Shown here: positions 21,132 through 32,588 of the stretch, one piece after another | Position numbering within the stretch: the first letter of the stretch is position 1 | Layout of the letters: every line of letters begins with the position of its first letter | Assembly: GCF_036245475.1 (NCBI RefSeq) | Contig: NZ_BTPM01000001.1 | Coordinates: 558,001 to 622,000, forward strand | Origin: Vibrio sp. 10N | GTDB taxonomy: Bacteria; Pseudomonadota; Gammaproteobacteria; Enterobacterales; Vibrionaceae | Direction: 5' to 3' | DNA length: 64,000 bases | Notes under the pieces: model-generated | Database searches by the model: none | What the model saw: only the letters and a program-made list of their open reading frames with translations | Told to the model about the DNA's origin: nothing | Made by a program: the position numbers and the translations under genes

Positions 21132-23864
21132 ATGATTACTAACCTACTGACAAAGGTCATTGGTAGTCGCAACGACAGAACACTGCGTCGACTAAGAAAA
21201 ATCGTAAAACAGATCAATAACTACGAGCCTCAGTTCGAAGCGTTGTCTGATGAAGAACTGAAAGCGAAAACCGTTGAGTTTCGTGAGCGTTTGGACAAAG
21301 GTGAAAACCTAGACCAAATCCTACCAGAAGCATTTGCAACCGTTCGTGAAGCATCTAAGCGTGTGTTCGGCATGCGTCACTTCGATGTTCAGCTTATCGG
21401 TGGTATGGTTCTTAACTCTGGCCAAATCGCAGAGATGCGTACTGGTGAAGGTAAAACGCTAACAGCGACACTGCCAGCGTATCTAAACGCTCTACCAGGT
21501 AAAGGCGTTCACATCGTAACCGTGAACGACTACCTTGCGAAACGTGATGCGGAAACCAACCGTGCACTGTTTGAATTCCTAGGCATGACAGTTGGCGTAA
21601 ACGTGCCAAACATGCACCCTCAAGAAAAGAAAGACGCATACCAAGCCGATATTCTTTACGGAACAAACAACGAGTTTGGTTTTGACTACCTACGTGACAA
21701 CATGGCTTTCCGCGTTGAAGATCGTGTTCAGCGTGAACGTTTCTTTGCTGTTGTCGATGAAGTGGACTCGATCCTAATCGATGAAGCGCGTACGCCGCTT
21801 ATTATCTCTGGTCCTGCTGAAGATAGCTCTGATCTTTACACTCGCATCAACACCTTGATTCCTCACCTTGAGCAACAAGATCAAGAAGACTCTGAAGAGT
21901 ACCGTGGTGACGGCCACTACACAGTGGATGAAAAGTCTAAGCAAGTACACCTAACAGAAACTGGTCAGGAGTTTGTTGAAGAACTGCTTATCAAAAACGG
22001 CATGATGGAAGAAGGCGATACACTTTACTCGCCGACAAACATCAGCTTGTTGCACCACGTGAATGCAGCACTTCGTGCACACGTTCTGTTTGAAAAGAAC
22101 GTTGACTACATCGTCAACGAGCAAGGCGAAGTGGTTATCGTTGATGAACACACCGGTCGTACTATGCCGGGTCGTCGTTGGTCTGAAGGTCTTCACCAAG
22201 CGGTTGAAGCAAAAGAAGGCGTTAAGATCCAAAACGAGAACCAAACGCTGGCATCGATTACCTTCCAGAACTACTTCCGTCTGTACGACAAACTGTCGGG
22301 CATGACTGGTACTGCTGATACTGAAGCATTCGAATTCCAATCTATCTACGGCCTAGAGACAGTGGTTATCCCAACCAACAAACCTATGGTTCGTAACGAT
22401 ATGCCGGATGTGGTTTATCGTACTGAGGTTGAAAAATTCAACGCCATCATCGAAGACATCAAAGAGCGCGCAGCAAACGGTCAGCCAAGCCTAGTAGGTA
22501 CCGTATCGATTGAGAAATCAGAGCTATTGTCTAACGCCCTTAAGCAAGCGAAGATCAAACACAACGTACTGAATGCGAAATTCCATGAAAGAGAAGCGGA
22601 AATCGTCGCTGAAGCGGGTACGCCAGGCGCGGTGACTATCGCGACCAACATGGCAGGCCGTGGTACCGATATCGTGTTAGGTGGTAGCTGGCAAGCGAAG
22701 GTTGAGCAACTAGACAACCCATCGCAAGAGCAAATTGATGCGATCAAAGCGGAATGGAAAGTGATTCATGACCAAGTGCTAGAGGCAGGTGGTCTACACA
22801 TCATCGGTACAGAGCGTCACGAATCTCGCCGTATCGATAACCAGCTTCGTGGTCGTTCTGGTCGTCAGGGTGATGCAGGTTCTTCACGCTTCTACCTATC
22901 GATGGAAGACCAACTACTGCGTATCTTTACTTCTGATCGTATGGCAAGCCTAATCCAAAGTGGTATGGATGAAGGTGAAGCGATTGAAAGTAAGATGTTG
23001 TCTCGCTCAATCGAAAAAGCACAGCGTAAAGTGGAAGGTCGTAACTTCGACATCCGTAAACAGCTTCTTGAATTCGATGATGTGGCGAACGACCAACGTA
23101 AAGTGGTTTACGAACTGCGTGACGAGCTAATGACCGCTGAAGACATCAGCGAAATGCTAGAGCAGAACCGTACTGATGTGTTCACATCTGTTATTGATGA
23201 ATACATTCCGCCACAATCGCTTGAAGATATGTGGGACATCGAAGGTCTTCAAGAGCGTCTTAAGAATGACTTTGACCTTGATCTACCGATCAAGTCTTGG
23301 TTGGAAGAAGACGACAAGCTTTACGAAGAAGCGCTTCGTGAGAAGATCTTGGATACGGCAGTAACGGTTTACCAGCAGAAAGAAGAGACGGTTGGCGCGC
23401 AAGTGCTGCGTAACTTCGAAAAATCTGTGATGCTACAAACGCTAGACACGCTTTGGAAAGAGCACCTAGCGGCGATGGATCACCTACGTCAAGGTATCCA
23501 CCTACGTGGTTACGCTCAGAAGAACCCGAAACAAGAGTACAAGCGCGAGTCGTTTGAACTGTTTGAGCAACTGCTGGATTCTTTGAAGTTCGACGTGATC
23601 ACGATTCTTTCTAAAGTGCGCGTACAGCAGCAAGAAGAAGTGGAACGTATGGAAGCTCAGCGCCAAGCTCAAGCTGAAGCGGCGGCAGCCAAAGCGCAAG
23701 CGCAACACGCGAATGCTGAAAATCAGCTAGCCGATAATTCAGAGCAGGCGGAAGAGGGTTCACAACAACCTATGGTACGCGAAGAGCGTAAAGTAGGCCG
23801 TAACGAGCCATGCCCTTGCGGAAGCGGTAAGAAGTACAAGCAATGCCATGGTAAGATCAACTAA
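21132..23864 (+). CDS. secA: SecA, preprotein translocase ATPase
   Basis: Motor that pushes unfolded preproteins through SecYEG. 910 residues against 901 in E. coli. The Walker A motif MRTGEGKT is at 102-109, followed by the DEVD/DEAR region near 210. The second nucleotide-binding domain, preprotein-binding domain and helical scaffold follow. A Gln/Ala-rich linker precedes the zinc-binding tail with Cys894, Cys896, Cys905 and His906, which contacts SecB and lipids. Unlike E. coli there is no secM-like arrest gene directly upstream. Strong codon bias. Confidence 0.99.
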   Translation: MITNLLTKVIGSRNDRTLRRLRKIVKQINNYEPQFEALSDEELKAKTVEFRERLDKGENLDQILPEAFATVREASKRVFGMRHFDVQLIGGMVLNSGQIAEMRTGEGKTLTATLPAYLNALPGKGVHIVTVNDYLAKRDAETNRALFEFLGMTVGVNVPNMHPQEKKDAYQADILYGTNNEFGFDYLRDNMAFRVEDRVQRERFFAVVDEVDSILIDEARTPLIISGPAEDSSDLYTRINTLIPHLEQQDQEDSEEYRGDGHYTVDEKSKQVHLTETGQEFVEELLIKNGMMEEGDTLYSPTNISLLHHVNAALRAHVLFEKNVDYIVNEQGEVVIVDEHTGRTMPGRRWSEGLHQAVEAKEGVKIQNENQTLASITFQNYFRLYDKLSGMTGTADTEAFEFQSIYGLETVVIPTNKPMVRNDMPDVVYRTEVEKFNAIIEDIKERAANGQPSLVGTVSIEKSELLSNALKQAKIKHNVLNAKFHEREAEIVAEAGTPGAVTIATNMAGRGTDIVLGGSWQAKVEQLDNPSQEQIDAIKAEWKVIHDQVLEAGGLHIIGTERHESRRIDNQLRGRSGRQGDAGSSRFYLSMEDQLLRIFTSDRMASLIQSGMDEGEAIESKMLSRSIEKAQRKVEGRNFDIRKQLLEFDDVANDQRKVVYELRDELMTAEDISEMLEQNRTDVFTSVIDEYIPPQSLEDMWDIEGLQERLKNDFDLDLPIKSWLEEDDKLYEEALREKILDTAVTVYQQKEETVGAQVLRNFEKSVMLQTLDTLWKEHLAAMDHLRQGIHLRGYAQKNPKQEYKRESFELFEQLLDSLKFDVITILSKVRVQQQEEVERMEAQRQAQAEAAAAKAQAQHANAENQLADNSEQAEEGSQQPMVREERKVGRNEPCPCGSGKKYKQCHGKIN

Positions 23865-23883
23865 GCCATGATGCTGATAATGA

Positions 23884-23910
23884 AGAGTCGCACTATGCGG
23901 CTCTTTTTTT
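23884..23910 (+). terminator. Intrinsic terminator after secA
   Basis: AGAGTCGC / GCGGCTCT (one G-T pair), loop ACTAT, then a run of seven T. It separates secA from mutT. Confidence 0.85.
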
Positions 23911-23964
23911 ATGCTCCATTTCTGTGTGAGCAGGAAAAACAAAAACAATAAAGAGGAAAGTAGA

Positions 23965-24363
23965 GTGAAACGAATCCATATCGTTGCCGCGATCATTTTC
24001 AATCAAGATAAGTCTCAAATCTACATTACGAAAAGACCGGACAATTTACATAAAGGCGGCTTTTGGGAGTTCCCTGGCGGCAAAGTGGAAGCGGGTGAAA
24101 CCATCAGTGAAGCGATTACACGTGAGCTTTATGAGGAAATTGATATTAAGGTGACTGAGCAAGCGCTATTCGAGCATCTACTTCATGACTACCCAGAAAA
24201 ATCACTGGAGTTTGATTTCATTTCAGTGACCGCCTTTGACGGTAGCCCGTATGGCAAGGAAGGGCAAGAAGGGCGTTGGGTCACGATCGCTGAGTTGGCA
24301 GATTACTCATTTCCAGAGGCTAACGTACCGATCTTGAATAAAGTGATAGAAAAATTCAGCTAA
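23965..24363 (+). CDS. mutT: MutT, 8-oxo-dGTP pyrophosphatase (Nudix)
   Basis: Removes oxidised dGTP and so prevents A:T to C:G transversions. 132 residues. The Nudix box begins GGKVEAGE and ends in RELYEEID; the last position, usually Gly, is Asp here, while the metal-binding Glu residues (RExxEE) are intact. The start is GTG at 23965 with AGAGGAAAG upstream. The frame is open back to 23911, but that segment overlaps the secA terminator and has no family similarity. secA-mutT adjacency is common in gammaproteobacteria. Confidence 0.94.
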   Translation: MKRIHIVAAIIFNQDKSQIYITKRPDNLHKGGFWEFPGGKVEAGETISEAITRELYEEIDIKVTEQALFEHLLHDYPEKSLEFDFISVTAFDGSPYGKEGQEGRWVTIAELADYSFPEANVPILNKVIEKFS

Positions 24364-24411
24364 ATACTCATAGGTGCTAGCAGCCCCAAAGGCTTTACGT
24401 TACATTGGTAG

Positions 24412-25248
<837 letters not shown>

Positions 25249-25250
25249 AG

Positions 25251-25276
25251 AAAAGCGCCCTTGAGGCGCTTTTTTT
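25251..25276 (+). terminator. Intrinsic terminator after dapB
   Basis: AAAAGCGCC / GGCGCTTTT, loop CTTGA, then T-run. Confidence 0.93.
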
Positions 25277-25589
25277 ATGACCTTAAAACACAAGAAAGTA
25301 CGCTGACAGGAAATACATAAATATTCCGAAAAGCATATCCTTCATTACTAAAAGAGATAAATTTGGTAAATACCATGAATGGGTGCAAAGTATACTAAAT
25401 TACGGTTTTTAACTTGTTATTATTGTACTTAGCATGTGTTTTTTGCTTTAAAGGTCTATTTTTTATGGTTAACTGAATTTGGCTATCGTTTGCGCAAACA
25501 CTTGTTGGTTTTTCCATGGACTCCAACGTTGTTTTGATGCCGAAAAACTATGCTGGTCGATAACCTGTTGAATTTATCTTAGCAAAAGT
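25277..25589 (+). other. AT-rich upstream part of the carA control region
   Basis: No gene. It contains a perfect 12-bp palindrome GTTTGCGCAAAC at 25488-25499; the half-sites are in the opposite order from a PurR box. Otherwise the stretch is AT-rich with no repeat or strong hairpin that I can see. E. coli carAB is controlled over a long upstream region, so binding sites are likely, but I cannot name them. Confidence 0.5.
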
Positions 25590-25619
25590 GAATTTTTGGC
25601 GCTTTTAAGCGAAAAATTC
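25590..25619 (+). promoter_or_regulatory. Large dyad directly upstream of the carA promoter
   Basis: GAATTTTT (25590-25597) pairs with AAAAATTC (25612-25619), enclosing a second repeat CGCTTTTAAGCG. It ends about 40 bases before the -35 element, where an activator or a looping repressor would bind. The protein is unknown. Confidence 0.5.
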
Positions 25620-25659
25620 GTCAGTGACTATAAAAAGTGAATTTATTTTTCTGTGCTTG

Positions 25660-25688
25660 TTGACACAAAACGTCGGCGTCATTAGAAT
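25660..25688 (+). promoter_or_regulatory. Near-consensus promoter of carAB
   Basis: TTGACA (25660-25665), a 17-base spacer and TAGAAT (25683-25688). The -35 is perfect and the -10 has one mismatch. The predicted leader is about 98 bases and contains a small CCGC...GCGG hairpin (around 25717-25733). Confidence 0.85.
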
Positions 25689-25746
25689 ACCGCCAATTTG
25701 TCTGAACTACCTGAAACCGCTTATTTATGGCGGAGAGGAAGGCAGA

Positions 25747-25785
25747 TTTGCAATTTAATTTAAAATTTATGCATTTTTATTCTGG
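25747..25785 (+). promoter_or_regulatory. Tandem ARG boxes (probable ArgR operator) before carA
   Basis: Two 18-base elements, 25747-25764 and 25768-25785, each resemble the ARG-box consensus (TGAAT, four A/T, ATTCA). The first reads TGCAATTTAATTTA and the second TGCATTTTTATTCT. They are separated by exactly three bases, the spacing used by ArgR hexamers in E. coli. The second box overlaps the GGAGG ribosome site, so binding would affect a nearby or upstream promoter. Arginine control of carAB is established in E. coli; here it is inferred. Confidence 0.65.
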
Positions 25786-25793
25786 AGGTTGTC

Positions 25794-26933
25794 TTGAGTA
25801 AATCAGCACTGTTAGTCCTAGAAGATGGGACGGTGTTCCGCGGTGTTTCCATTGGAGCAGATGGTTTATCCGTTGGTGAAGTTGTTTTTAATACCTCGAT
25901 GACGGGGTACCAAGAAATCCTCACTGATCCTTCCTATTCTCAACAGATTGTCACTCTTACTTATCCCCACATTGGCAATACTGGTACTAATAAAGAAGAC
26001 GAAGAGTCTTCAGCAATCCACGCACAAGGCCTTGTGATCCGCGATCTTCCCCTTATCGCTTCTAACTTCCGTAATGAACAGTCACTTTCAGACTACCTCA
26101 AGTCTCAAAACATCGTTGGTATCGCAGATATCGATACGCGTAAGTTGACTCGTCTTCTACGTGAGAAAGGTGCACAGAACGGTTGTATCGTTGCAGGTGA
26201 TAACCTAGACGAAGCGCTAGCACTGGCGAAAGCGAAAGAATTCCCTGGCTTGAAAGGTATGGATCTTGCGAAAGAAGTTACAACAAAAGAGACGTATCAA
26301 TGGAAACAGGGTTCGTGGACGCTCGAGGGTGGTCTTCCTGAAGCGAAAGACGACAGCGAACTGCCATATCACGTTGTTGCCTACGACTTCGGTGCAAAAC
26401 GCAACATCCTACGCATGCTTGTTGACCGCGGTTGCCGCCTAACAGTGGTTCCTGCGCAAACTTCTGCTGAAGACGTGCTTGCACTTAACCCAGATGGCGT
26501 ATTCCTATCAAATGGCCCTGGTGACCCAGCGCCATGTACTTACGCTATCGAAGCAACAAAAGTATTCCTAGACAAAGGCCTACCAATCTTCGGTATCTGC
26601 CTTGGTCACCAAATCTTGGCTCTAGCGTCTGGTGCGCAAACAGTGAAGATGAAGTTTGGCCACCACGGTGCCAACCACCCAGTTAAAGACCTAGACCGTG
26701 ACGTAGTAATGATTACTTCACAGAACCACGGCTTTGCTGCGGATGAAGCAACGCTTCCAGAGAACCTGCGTGCAACGCACAAATCTCTGTTCGACGGTAC
26801 GCTTCAAGGTATCCACCGTACAGATAAGCCAGCGTTCAGCTTCCAGGGTCACCCTGAAGCGAGCCCAGGTCCACACGATGCAGCGCCATTGTTTGACCAC
26901 TTCATCGAACTTATTAAACAACACAAAGCGTAA
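25794..26933 (+). CDS. carA: CarA, carbamoyl-phosphate synthase small (glutaminase) subunit
   Basis: Hydrolyses glutamine and passes ammonia to CarB, making carbamoyl phosphate for arginine and pyrimidines. 379 residues (E. coli 382). The class I amidotransferase nucleophile is Cys269 in GICLGHQ, and the His/Glu pair is in [10 protein letters not shown]. The start is TTG at 25794, five bases after a strong [17 protein letters not shown] matches the family N-terminus, so the unusual start is well supported. carB begins 16 bases downstream. Confidence 0.97.
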   Translation: MSKSALLVLEDGTVFRGVSIGADGLSVGEVVFNTSMTGYQEILTDPSYSQQIVTLTYPHIGNTGTNKEDEESSAIHAQGLVIRDLPLIASNFRNEQSLSDYLKSQNIVGIADIDTRKLTRLLREKGAQNGCIVAGDNLDEALALAKAKEFPGLKGMDLAKEVTTKETYQWKQGSWTLEGGLPEAKDDSELPYHVVAYDFGAKRNILRMLVDRGCRLTVVPAQTSAEDVLALNPDGVFLSNGPGDPAPCTYAIEATKVFLDKGLPIFGICLGHQILALASGAQTVKMKFGHHGANHPVKDLDRDVVMITSQNHGFAADEATLPENLRATHKSLFDGTLQGIHRTDKPAFSFQGHPEASPGPHDAAPLFDHFIELIKQHKA

Positions 26934-26949
26934 TTCGGAGTAGTTGAGA

Positions 26950-29900
26950 ATGCCAAAACGTACTGACTTAAAAAGTATTCTAATTCTTGGTGCTGGCCCA
27001 ATCGTTATCGGTCAGGCTTGTGAGTTTGACTACTCAGGTGCTCAAGCGTGTAAAGCACTGCGCGAAGAAGGTTACCGAGTTATTCTTGTGAACTCGAACC
27101 CTGCAACTATCATGACTGACCCAGACATGGCAGATGCAACTTACATCGAGCCTATCCAATGGGAAGTGGTTCGTAAGATCATCGAGAAAGAACGTCCAGA
27201 TGCCGTACTGCCTACTATGGGTGGTCAGACTGCACTTAACTGTGCGCTTGACCTAGAAAAGCACGGCGTACTTGCTGAATTCGGCGTAGAGATGATCGGT
27301 GCAACGGCTGACGCTATCGATAAAGCAGAAGACCGTTCTCGCTTCGATAAAGCGATGAAGTCAATCGGCCTAGAGTGTCCACGTGCTGACACGGCTAAAA
27401 CTATGGAAGAAGCGTACACGGTTCTTGATATGGTTGGCTTCCCTTGTATCATTCGCCCTTCTTTCACTATGGGTGGTACCGGTGGTGGTATCGCGTATAA
27501 CAAAGAAGAGTTCGAAGAGATCTGTCGCCGCGGTCTAGACCTTTCTCCAACCAATGAGCTTCTTATCGATGAGTCGCTAATCGGCTGGAAAGAGTACGAG
27601 ATGGAAGTGGTTCGTGACAAAGCGGACAACTGCATCATCGTTTGTGCGATTGAAAACTTCGACCCAATGGGTATCCACACTGGTGACTCAATCACAGTGG
27701 CGCCAGCGCAAACGCTGACGGATAAAGAATACCAATTGATGCGTAACGCTTCTCTAGCGGTACTGCGTGAAATCGGTGTAGAAACCGGTGGTTCAAACGT
27801 TCAGTTTGGTATCAACCCGAAAGATGGCCGTATGGTTATCATCGAGATGAACCCACGTGTATCTCGCTCTTCTGCACTAGCGTCTAAAGCTACAGGTTTC
27901 CCAATCGCGAAGATTGCTGCGAAGCTAGCGGTTGGCTTTACTCTAGACGAGCTAATGAACGACATCACGGGCGGCGCAACACCAGCATCGTTCGAACCAA
28001 CTATCGACTACGTTGTGACTAAGATCCCTCGCTTCAACTTTGAGAAGTTCGCGGGCGCTAACGACCGTCTAACGACTCAGATGAAGTCTGTTGGTGAGGT
28101 AATGGCGATTGGTCGTAACCAACAAGAGTCTCTACAAAAAGCACTTCGCGGCCTAGAAGTCGGTGTGAATGGCTTTGACGAGATGGTTGACCTAGATTCT
28201 CCAGATGCACTATCGAAAATCCGTCACGAGCTGAAAGAAGCGGGTGCGGAACGTATTTGGTACATCGCAGACGCATTCCGTGCCGGTCTGTCGGTTGACG
28301 GCGTATTCAACCTAACGCAAATCGACCGTTGGTTCCTAGTTCAAATCGAAGAGATTGTGAAACTAGAGAACGAAGTTAAGGCAGGCGGTTTCGCAGGTCT
28401 AACTCAAGACGTACTTCGCAAGATGAAGCGCAAAGGCTTCGCAGATGCTCGCCTATCGACTCTACTAGGTGTATCTGAAAGCGAAATCCGTCGTTTACGT
28501 GACCAGTACGAGATTCACCCTGTTTACAAGCGCGTAGATACGTGTGCAGCAGAGTTCTCATCTGACACCGCTTACATGTACTCATCTTACGATGAAGAGT
28601 GTGAAGCGCAGCCAACAGACAAAGACAAGATCATGGTTTTGGGCGGTGGTCCTAACCGTATCGGTCAAGGTATCGAATTTGACTACTGTTGTGTACACGC
28701 GTCTCTTGCACTGCGTGAAGACGGTTACGAAACCATCATGGTTAACTGTAACCCAGAGACAGTATCAACGGACTACGACACGTCAGACCGTCTGTACTTC
28801 GAACCTGTCACGCTTGAAGATGTACTGTCAATCGTACGCGTTGAGAAGCCAAAAGGCGTTATCGTTCAGTACGGTGGTCAAACGCCACTGAAACTAGCAC
28901 GCGCTCTAGAAGCGGCGGGCGTGCCAATCATTGGTACTAGCCCAGACGCTATCGACCGTGCAGAAGACCGTGAGCGCTTCCAAGTTGCTGTAGACCGTCT
29001 TGGCCTACTACAACCAGAAAACGCAACCGTAACGACGCTTGAGCAGGCGGTTGATAAGTCTCGTGAAATTGGCTTCCCACTGGTTGTACGTCCATCATAC
29101 GTACTTGGTGGCCGTGCGATGGAAATCGTATACGACGAGCAAGACCTACGTCGCTACTTCAACGAAGCAGTAAGCGTGTCTAACGAATCGCCAGTACTTC
29201 TAGATAGCTTCCTTGACGACGCAGTAGAAGTGGATATCGACGCTATCTGTGACGGTGAGCGTGTGGTTATCGGCGGCATCATGGAGCACATCGAGCAAGC
29301 GGGTGTTCACTCAGGTGACTCTGCATGTTCTCTTCCGGCTTACACACTAAGCGCGGAGATCCAAGATGTGATGCGTGAGCAAGTTGAAAAGCTAGCGTTC
29401 GAGTTGGGTGTACGTGGCCTAATGAACACTCAGTTTGCAGTGAAAGACAACAAGGTTTACCTAATCGAAGTAAACCCACGTGCAGCTCGTACAGTACCAT
29501 TCGTGTCTAAAGCAACGGGTGCACCGCTGGCGAAAATCGCAGCACGTGTTATGGCGGGTCAATCTCTAGAGTCTCAAGGCTTTACGAAAGAAATCATCCC
29601 ACCATACTACTCTGTGAAAGAAGTCGTACTGCCGTTCAACAAGTTCCCTGGTGTTGACCCACTACTAGGCCCAGAAATGCGCTCTACTGGTGAGGTTATG
29701 GGTGTTGGCGCAACGTTCGCAGAAGCTTACGCGAAAGCAGAACTAGGTTGTGGCAATGTGTATCCAGAAGGCGGCCGCGCACTACTGTCTGTTCGCGAAG
29801 GCGACAAGCAGCGCGTTGTTGACCTAGCCTCTAAGCTAACTAAGCTTGGCTACCAACTAGATGCAACACACGGTACCGCAGTTATCCTAGGTGAAGCGGG

Positions 29901-30174
29901 CATCAACCCTCGTCTTGTGAACAAGGTACACGAAGGTCGTCCACACATCCTAGACCGCATCAAGAACAACGAGTACACCTACATCGTGAACACGGCTGCT
30001 GGTCGTCAAGCGATTGAAGACTCTAAAGTTCTACGTCGCGGTGCTCTGGCTGAGAAAGTGAACTACACAACTACGCTAAACGCAGCGTTCGCAACGTGTA
30101 TGGCTCACACTGCTGATGCGAAAGTATCAGTAACGTCAGTACAAGAGCTGCACGAACAGATCAAAAACGCGTAA
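26950..30174 (+). CDS. carB: CarB, carbamoyl-phosphate synthase large subunit
   Basis: 1074 residues. Two homologous ATP-grasp halves: the first makes carboxyphosphate, the second phosphorylates carbamate. The start of the second half is marked by [14 protein letters not shown] near residue 558. The C-terminal MGS-like domain ([16 protein letters not shown] onward) is the allosteric site for ornithine, IMP and UMP. An in-frame TTG lies six bases upstream, but the ATG fits both homology (MPKRTD) and the GGAG spacing. Very strong codon bias. Forms an operon with carA. Confidence 0.99.
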   Translation: MPKRTDLKSILILGAGPIVIGQACEFDYSGAQACKALREEGYRVILVNSNPATIMTDPDMADATYIEPIQWEVVRKIIEKERPDAVLPTMGGQTALNCALDLEKHGVLAEFGVEMIGATADAIDKAEDRSRFDKAMKSIGLECPRADTAKTMEEAYTVLDMVGFPCIIRPSFTMGGTGGGIAYNKEEFEEICRRGLDLSPTNELLIDESLIGWKEYEMEVVRDKADNCIIVCAIENFDPMGIHTGDSITVAPAQTLTDKEYQLMRNASLAVLREIGVETGGSNVQFGINPKDGRMVIIEMNPRVSRSSALASKATGFPIAKIAAKLAVGFTLDELMNDITGGATPASFEPTIDYVVTKIPRFNFEKFAGANDRLTTQMKSVGEVMAIGRNQQESLQKALRGLEVGVNGFDEMVDLDSPDALSKIRHELKEAGAERIWYIADAFRAGLSVDGVFNLTQIDRWFLVQIEEIVKLENEVKAGGFAGLTQDVLRKMKRKGFADARLSTLLGVSESEIRRLRDQYEIHPVYKRVDTCAAEFSSDTAYMYSSYDEECEAQPTDKDKIMVLGGGPNRIGQGIEFDYCCVHASLALREDGYETIMVNCNPETVSTDYDTSDRLYFEPVTLEDVLSIVRVEKPKGVIVQYGGQTPLKLARALEAAGVPIIGTSPDAIDRAEDRERFQVAVDRLGLLQPENATVTTLEQAVDKSREIGFPLVVRPSYVLGGRAMEIVYDEQDLRRYFNEAVSVSNESPVLLDSFLDDAVEVDIDAICDGERVVIGGIMEHIEQAGVHSGDSACSLPAYTLSAEIQDVMREQVEKLAFELGVRGLMNTQFAVKDNKVYLIEVNPRAARTVPFVSKATGAPLAKIAARVMAGQSLESQGFTKEIIPPYYSVKEVVLPFNKFPGVDPLLGPEMRSTGEVMGVGATFAEAYAKAELGCGNVYPEGGRALLSVREGDKQRVVDLASKLTKLGYQLDATHGTAVILGEAGINPRLVNKVHEGRPHILDRIKNNEYTYIVNTAAGRQAIEDSKVLRRGALAEKVNYTTTLNAAFATCMAHTADAKVSVTSVQELHEQIKNA

Positions 30175-30197
30175 TCGCGTGACACAATAAGAATAGA

Positions 30198-30258
30198 GAG
30201 GTGAGCTATCACCTCCTAGACAACCTCATTGCCCGCTCAGTTGAGCGGGCTTTTTTTT
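30198..30258 (+). terminator. Tandem hairpins and terminator after carB
   Basis: A perfect 7-bp hairpin GAGGTGA-GCTA-TCACCTC (30198-30215) is followed by the terminator proper. The latter is the 20-base palindrome GCCCGCTCAGTTGAGCGGGC (30231-30250) with a run of eight T. Confidence 0.92.
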
Positions 30259-30367
30259 ATCTCGATTTATATGATTCCAACTAGGAATAGGTTTGTGTCG
30301 GCTGTTTCGCTAGTCCTTGCGGTATCAGCAGATACAATTTAACAAAATGACCTATTGAGCTCTTAGC

Positions 30368-31147
30368 ATGGACGTAACTTACGACATTCTTGTTTTATTG
30401 TTTTTTGTAGCTGGATTAGCTGGCTTTATTGATGCCATGGCAGGTGGTGGTGGATTGTTGACACTGCCAGCATTGCTCTCGGCGGGAGTGCCGCCCACTC
30501 AGGCGCTCGCGACCAATAAACTGCAAAGCTCATTTGGCAGCTTTTCGGCCACTTGGTATTTTGTTCGCAACGGCATTGTTGATCTCAAAGATATGCGTTT
30601 GGCGATCGCTTGTACCTTTGTCGGATCGGCTGTGGGCGCGGAGCTTGTGCAGCATATTGATGCGGGCGTTCTGACCAGCCTTATTCCGGTTTTGCTATTA
30701 GGTATCTCGCTCTATTTCTTACTCGCACCACAGGCAGGGGAAGGTGGCGGCAAACCTAAAATGTCGGAAACGCTGTTTGCTTTTTCGGTTGGGACTGGTG
30801 TGGGCTTCTATGATGGCTTCTTTGGTCCGGGTACAGGTTCTATCTTTACCATTTGTTTTGTTGCTATTGCTCAGCTCTCTATTGTCCATGCGACCGCCCG
30901 TACTAAGGTTCTCAACTTTACCTCGAATTTGGCTGCGTTGATTTTCTTTATCATTGCCGGCCTACCAGTATGGGAGATTGGTTTAGTGATGGCGGCGGGT
31001 GGCTTCTTAGGCGCTCGCATGGGAGCCAAAGTTGTTGTGTCTAAGGGGAAGAAGTTTATTCGTCCGCTGGTGGTTGTTATGTCGATGGTGATGGCATTAA
31101 AGCTACTTTGGGAACAGCATCCTCAATGGTTTCAATCACTGTTTTAA
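30368..31147 (+). CDS. yfcA: TSUP-family (TauE/SafE) membrane permease, YfcA-like
   Basis: 259 residues with about eight hydrophobic helices in two repeats. The family motifs are clear: GFIDAMAGGGGLLTLPAL near the N-terminus and VGFYDGFFGPGTGSI in the second half, plus ATNKLQSSFG. The closest known relative is E. coli YfcA. Members export or import organosulfur or other small anions, but the substrate of this subgroup is unknown. The 3' end overlaps the 3' end of the convergent LysR gene by 71 bases, and no terminator is visible between them. Confidence 0.92.
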   Translation: MDVTYDILVLLFFVAGLAGFIDAMAGGGGLLTLPALLSAGVPPTQALATNKLQSSFGSFSATWYFVRNGIVDLKDMRLAIACTFVGSAVGAELVQHIDAGVLTSLIPVLLLGISLYFLLAPQAGEGGGKPKMSETLFAFSVGTGVGFYDGFFGPGTGSIFTICFVAIAQLSIVHATARTKVLNFTSNLAALIFFIIAGLPVWEIGLVMAAGGFLGARMGAKVVVSKGKKFIRPLVVVMSMVMALKLLWEQHPQWFQSLF

Positions 31148-31943
31148 GGCGCGATTGTTTTAGTGCACTTGGCCGGTAAATCAAATGAACCGGACGGGTT
31201 AAGGTCGTTAGAAAATCAAAGTCAAAACAGAGCGACTCGTGAATGTGCAGCGTTTTGATGATAGACAAAGGAACAAGGGCAGGGGAGACACCGCGAATCG
31301 CAAGTTGCGCTGCCGCGGTGTAGGAGTCCATTTGCATGCTGGGGCTTATGCCCGCTTGCTGCAGCAACCCTGCTTGGTACGTATTGGCGGGGTTATTGAG
31401 GTCATTAGTGATGAGACTGGCTGGTGGCTCTGCCAATGGCTGCTGGCTTACTACTCTAAATGGCTCGTCAAAAAGGTGAGTGGCAATAAGCCCCAGTCGA
31501 GAATTTAAATGCCCCGCACAAAGGCCAAGAGCCGCTTCTCCGGATTTCACATGCTCTATGATTCGCGGCGTGTGGTTGGTGGTCACCGTGAGGTAATTAT
31601 CTTTGGCGAGCAATTGCGGCATGACTTCACTCAAGTAGCCAGCGACTAAGGTCTCTGAGCAATCGAGTCTTAACATAGACTGCTTCTCTACCTGCTGCTC
31701 CTCAGCAATGAGGCCTCGCAGTTCATTCAAACTCGGGCCAACACGGTCGATTAATGCTTCGGCTTCTGCGGTTAGCTTGATTTGCCGTCCCTCGGGCTCA
31801 ATCAAAGTTTTGCCGAGCCTTTTTTCCAGGTTAGCAATGCGCTTACTTACGGCTGACTGGCTGATGTATAAACGACTGCCAGTACGTCCCATAGTTTTCT
31901 CTTGAGCAAGCACTAGCAGCGTTTCAATACCTTCTAAAAGCAT
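31077..31943 (-). CDS. LysR-type transcriptional regulator
   Basis: 288 residues. Winged helix-turn-helix at the N-terminus (recognition region around SRLYISQSAVSKRIANLEK, residues 23-41), a linker helix and a substrate-binding-like effector domain. The target is unknown. LysR regulators often control a divergent neighbour, but here the neighbour yfcA is convergent and overlapping. The flavodoxin-like gene 69 bases upstream runs in the same direction, so no obvious target follows from position. I do not recognise the subgroup. Confidence 0.92.
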   Translation of the reverse strand: MLLEGIETLLVLAQEKTMGRTGSRLYISQSAVSKRIANLEKRLGKTLIEPEGRQIKLTAEAEALIDRVGPSLNELRGLIAEEQQVEKQSMLRLDCSETLVAGYLSEVMPQLLAKDNYLTVTTNHTPRIIEHVKSGEAALGLCAGHLNSRLGLIATHLFDEPFRVVSQQPLAEPPASLITNDLNNPANTYQAGLLQQAGISPSMQMDSYTAAAQLAIRGVSPALVPLSIIKTLHIHESLCFDFDFLTTLTRPVHLIYRPSALKQSRLKTVIETIEDAVPKVALMPSPST

Positions 31944-32012
31944 GTCGATTACGATGAAAAAATGGAATCAATAGCCTTAGGTTAGCATAAGTCAGCCGCA
32001 GTTAAGAGACGT

Positions 32013-32588
32013 CTAAGAGGGTGAAGCGTACCAAGATAAGCACTGGGCAATGCGACCACCAAAGTAATAGGCAGTCTCTAGATCGTTGGGGTGTACGGCT
32101 TGCTCGCTTTCATCATAGGTCGCGACAAGGCCAAAGGAAGAGCCAGTGCGATTGAGGTTTAAGTTATCGTTGTGCTTTGACACATCTAATCCCACCCAAA
32201 GCATGGCGTGCTGACTAGCGAGTGTGAAAAAGCCCAGTAAGGTTTGCTGCTGCTCGCCATTAATACTGCCGCCCATGGTAAACCCTGCGGCGAGTTTGTT
32301 ACGCCAATCTAAGCCAACATGCGCATCGCTGGTTGCATCCATAAACGCTTTGAACTGTCCGCTGGCAGAGCCCATATAGGTTGGGCTACCAAACACAATG
32401 GCATCAAATTCTTGCAGTGCCGAAATAAGTGCATCATTGGTGTAACGGCCTTGGACAATGTCGCTGCCTACAATCTCAAACAGTTCGACACTCGCACCGC
32501 TATTGGTGGCTCCTTGCTGTATTTGCTGTGCTAACTGTCGCGTTGTGCCATTTTTAGTAAAGTAGACGATGGCTATTTTTCCTGACAC
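32013..32588 (-). CDS. Flavodoxin-fold (WrbA/NAD(P)H:FMN oxidoreductase-like) protein
   Basis: 191 residues. The FMN phosphate loop FTKNGTTRQLA is at about 10-20, the isoalloxazine loop SPTYMGSASGQFKAF is in the middle, and a GSSFG segment follows near the end. This is typical of WrbA-like and related quinone or flavin reductases. The substrate is not predictable. The start is GTG at 32588 with AAAGGAAG six to seven bases before it, inside the 3' end of the modF-like gene (16-base overlap), so the two are co-translated. Pairing with a molybdenum-related ATPase is suggestive only. Confidence 0.88.
   Translation of the reverse strand: MSGKIAIVYFTKNGTTRQLAQQIQQGATNSGASVELFEIVGSDIVQGRYTNDALISALQEFDAIVFGSPTYMGSASGQFKAFMDATSDAHVGLDWRNKLAAGFTMGGSINGEQQQTLLGFFTLASQHAMLWVGLDVSKHNDNLNLNRTGSSFGLVATYDESEQAVHPNDLETAYYFGGRIAQCLSWYASPS

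Noticed and set aside
25488-25499. PurR operator upstream of carA
   Set aside because: The PurR consensus has GCAAAC before GTTTGC; here the order is reversed, so the match is only to the half-sites.
26278-30000. Antisense frames within carAB, and similar ones inside gltB, secA and ftsZ
   Set aside because: They follow the codon pattern of the sense gene, lack ribosome sites and show no protein features; they are shadows of strongly biased genes.
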